From the NCBI GenBank assembly GCA_020431745.1, contig JAGQHR010000223.1, positions 1 to 6,081 on the forward strand: a DNA stretch of 6,081 nucleotides, in the 5' to 3' direction. This document shows positions 4,832 through 6,081 of this stretch, in pieces; the first letter of the stretch is position 1; every line of letters starts with the position of its first letter. The position numbers and the translations under genes are program-made. A model generated the notes under the pieces. It had not been told where the DNA came from. It did not search any database and saw nothing but the letters and a program-made list of their open reading frames with translations. This stretch comes from Candidatus Eiseniibacteriota bacterium (GTDB taxonomy: Bacteria; Eisenbacteria; RBG-16-71-46; CAIMUX01).

Positions 4832-6081
4832 TCAGGCGCGGGAGACCCAACCGTATTGCAGGTGGCTCGGCGTCGAAAGATTGGATCCCCGATACATCTC
4901 GCGGAGGCGCTCGACATAGTCGTCCGGCACTGGCCCCAGCTGCGCCCGCGTGCTCACGCCGAAGATGCGCGCGGCGTTGAGCCCGAAGATCTTGGCCCGC
5001 ACCGCATCGGTGAGCGGCTCGTACCCGAAGCGCTCGCACAGCGACTCCGGAATCTGGAACCGGCGCAGCGCTTCGATCTGCCACTGGGGGGAGCCCCACC
5101 ACACCGAGTCCGTCCCCCAAAGGACGTGATCCTCTCCGAACGACTGGAGCATCATCCCGAGCATGTGACCGGCAAGGATGGGAAACGTGATCACGGTCAT
5201 CCCGAACGTCGCCCCCAGCTCCATGAAAACGTTCTGCACATCCCGATGCTGGTTCTTCCAGGCGCAGAGATCGGAGACCCAGGGCACCTCAGCACTGGTC
5301 TCGAACTCCGACTGCACGGCATCCATGACGCCGGCCACTCCGTGGAAACCGGCGTGATAGACGAGGAAGTTGAGGTCGGGGAAGTCGAGCGCGGGCTGGA
5401 AGACGTCGCGGGGGTGACAGTGCTCGGCACTGAACATGGGCGCCGGGAGGCCTTTGTGCACGCAGATGTTCTTCACGCCGAGCTTGCGCGAAAGCTGGAG
5501 CGCGGGATAGGCGGCCTTCTCGTCGTCGAGCCACCATCCTTCCCCATTGGGTCCGAGGGGCTGGCCGGGATAGCCCTTCCACGAATCGATGGAGAGCTTT
5601 TCGACCTGGGCGATCATTGCCTCCTCGTTCTGTTTCCCCAGCTCGGGCGATAGGATGCCCTGCGCGAGGACCCGCCTCGAATCGGCGAGCTCGTTGACCC
5701 AGCTGCGCGTCCGAACCATCTCCTCGGGAGACACCACGTACGAGTCGCGGGTCAGCTGCGGGAGCCCCGACACCACCGCCACGTCGGTCTCGCTGTCGAG
5801 GAAGATCTCCTTGATGTAGTTGATCCGCTGCAGCTCGGTCGGCGAGATCACCCGATCGCGCAGTGAGGGGTTCCAGTTCCCTCCGAAATGCCGCACCTGG
5901 ATGAGATAGTCGAGAAACGCCTGGTTCGCGGGCACCCGCGGAGTGCCCTCGGGTACGTGATGGGTCTGCGCATCCAGAATGAAGAATCGGGGACGCGCCA
6001 CGGTGGCGGCAGGGTCGGTCAGCTCCTGCGCCCTCACGTCGAAGAATCGTCCAAACACCGTGTTCATCGCCGTGAACGCAG
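4832..6081 (-). CDS. Amidohydrolase (amidohydrolase-2 type, TIM barrel), probably Tat-exported, 5' end at window edge
   Basis: This is a metal-dependent hydrolase of the amidohydrolase-2 (PF04909-like) superfamily; its substrate is unknown. The numbering below starts at the ATG at 6067. Expected metal-site elements are visible: DAQTHHV (32-38), His204 in ICVHKG, His238 in LVYHAGFHG and Asp320 in LWGTDSVWWG. The usual first-strand HxH reads Gln34-Thr-His36, so one ligand is Gln, which may be a subfamily trait. The ATG at 6067 has no ribosome site, and the frame stays open to the window end (AFTAMNTVFGRFFDVRAQE). That segment looks like the hydrophobic part and tail of an export signal, probably Tat, so the true start is likely beyond 6081. 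The gene ends with TGA at 4832-4834. It has no close neighbour downstream, and no functional link to the HNH gene is evident. Confidence 0.88.
   Translation of the reverse strand, partial: AFTAMNTVFGRFFDVRAQELTDPAATVARPRFFILDAQTHHVPEGTPRVPANQAFLDYLIQVRHFGGNWNPSLRDRVISPTELQRINYIKEIFLDSETDVAVVSGLPQLTRDSYVVSPEEMVRTRSWVNELADSRRVLAQGILSPELGKQNEEAMIAQVEKLSIDSWKGYPGQPLGPNGEGWWLDDEKAAYPALQLSRKLGVKNICVHKGLPAPMFSAEHCHPRDVFQPALDFPDLNFLVYHAGFHGVAGVMDAVQSEFETSAEVPWVSDLCAWKNQHRDVQNVFMELGATFGMTVITFPILAGHMLGMMLQSFGEDHVLWGTDSVWWGSPQWQIEALRRFQIPESLCERFGYEPLTDAVRAKIFGLNAARIFGVSTRAQLGPVPDDYVERLREMYRGSNLSTPSHLQYGWVSRA

Noticed and set aside
4448..5653. Plus-strand frame of 401 codons across the intergenic gap and the amidohydrolase
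   Set aside because: It runs antisense to conserved amidohydrolase motifs and through the non-coding gap; it looks fortuitous.

Overview
The window is about 6.1 kb of very GC-rich bacterial DNA. Three protein genes all lie on the minus strand, so transcription runs from high to low coordinates. Codon third positions are almost all G or C, which makes long false open frames on the plus strand. GC content, the style of the HNH protein, the bacillopeptidase F-like subtilase and the dense minisatellites suggest an uncultured myxobacterium-like or related 'deltaproteobacterial' organism. This is an inference from style; there is no rRNA or marker gene to fix it.

Layout from high to low coordinate: (1) 6081-4832, an amidohydrolase of the metal-dependent TIM-barrel type, probably cut at its 5' end by the window edge and possibly exported by Tat. 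(2) 4831-4430, a gap with a locally AT-richer patch that may hold the next promoter, and a perfect 14-bp tandem duplication. (3) 4429-1562, a large (about 955 aa) HNH endonuclease-type protein with a DUF222-like N-terminus, a long Ala/Glu/Asp-rich middle, a His/Ala repeat tract and a C-terminal zinc-type HNH domain. (4) 1561-1065, a gap with two different tandem arrays and a good promoter and ribosome binding site for the next gene. (5) 1064-1, the first 354 residues of a secreted S8 serine protease, cut by the left edge before its catalytic serine.

The genes do not form an obvious pathway. The gaps of about 400 and 500 bp suggest three separate transcription units, not one operon.

The most unusual part is the HNH gene and its surroundings. 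Its own stop codon lies inside a 132-bp array of 12-bp units with a perfect 72-bp higher-order period, so the last codons of the gene, stop included, are repeated downstream. Other short repeats sit inside the gene (periods of 6, 12, 18, and 72/66 bp, all multiples of three). The repeats outside it have periods of 14 and 25 bp, which are not multiples of three. The locus therefore looks like a hotspot of repeat expansion that is filtered by the reading frame.
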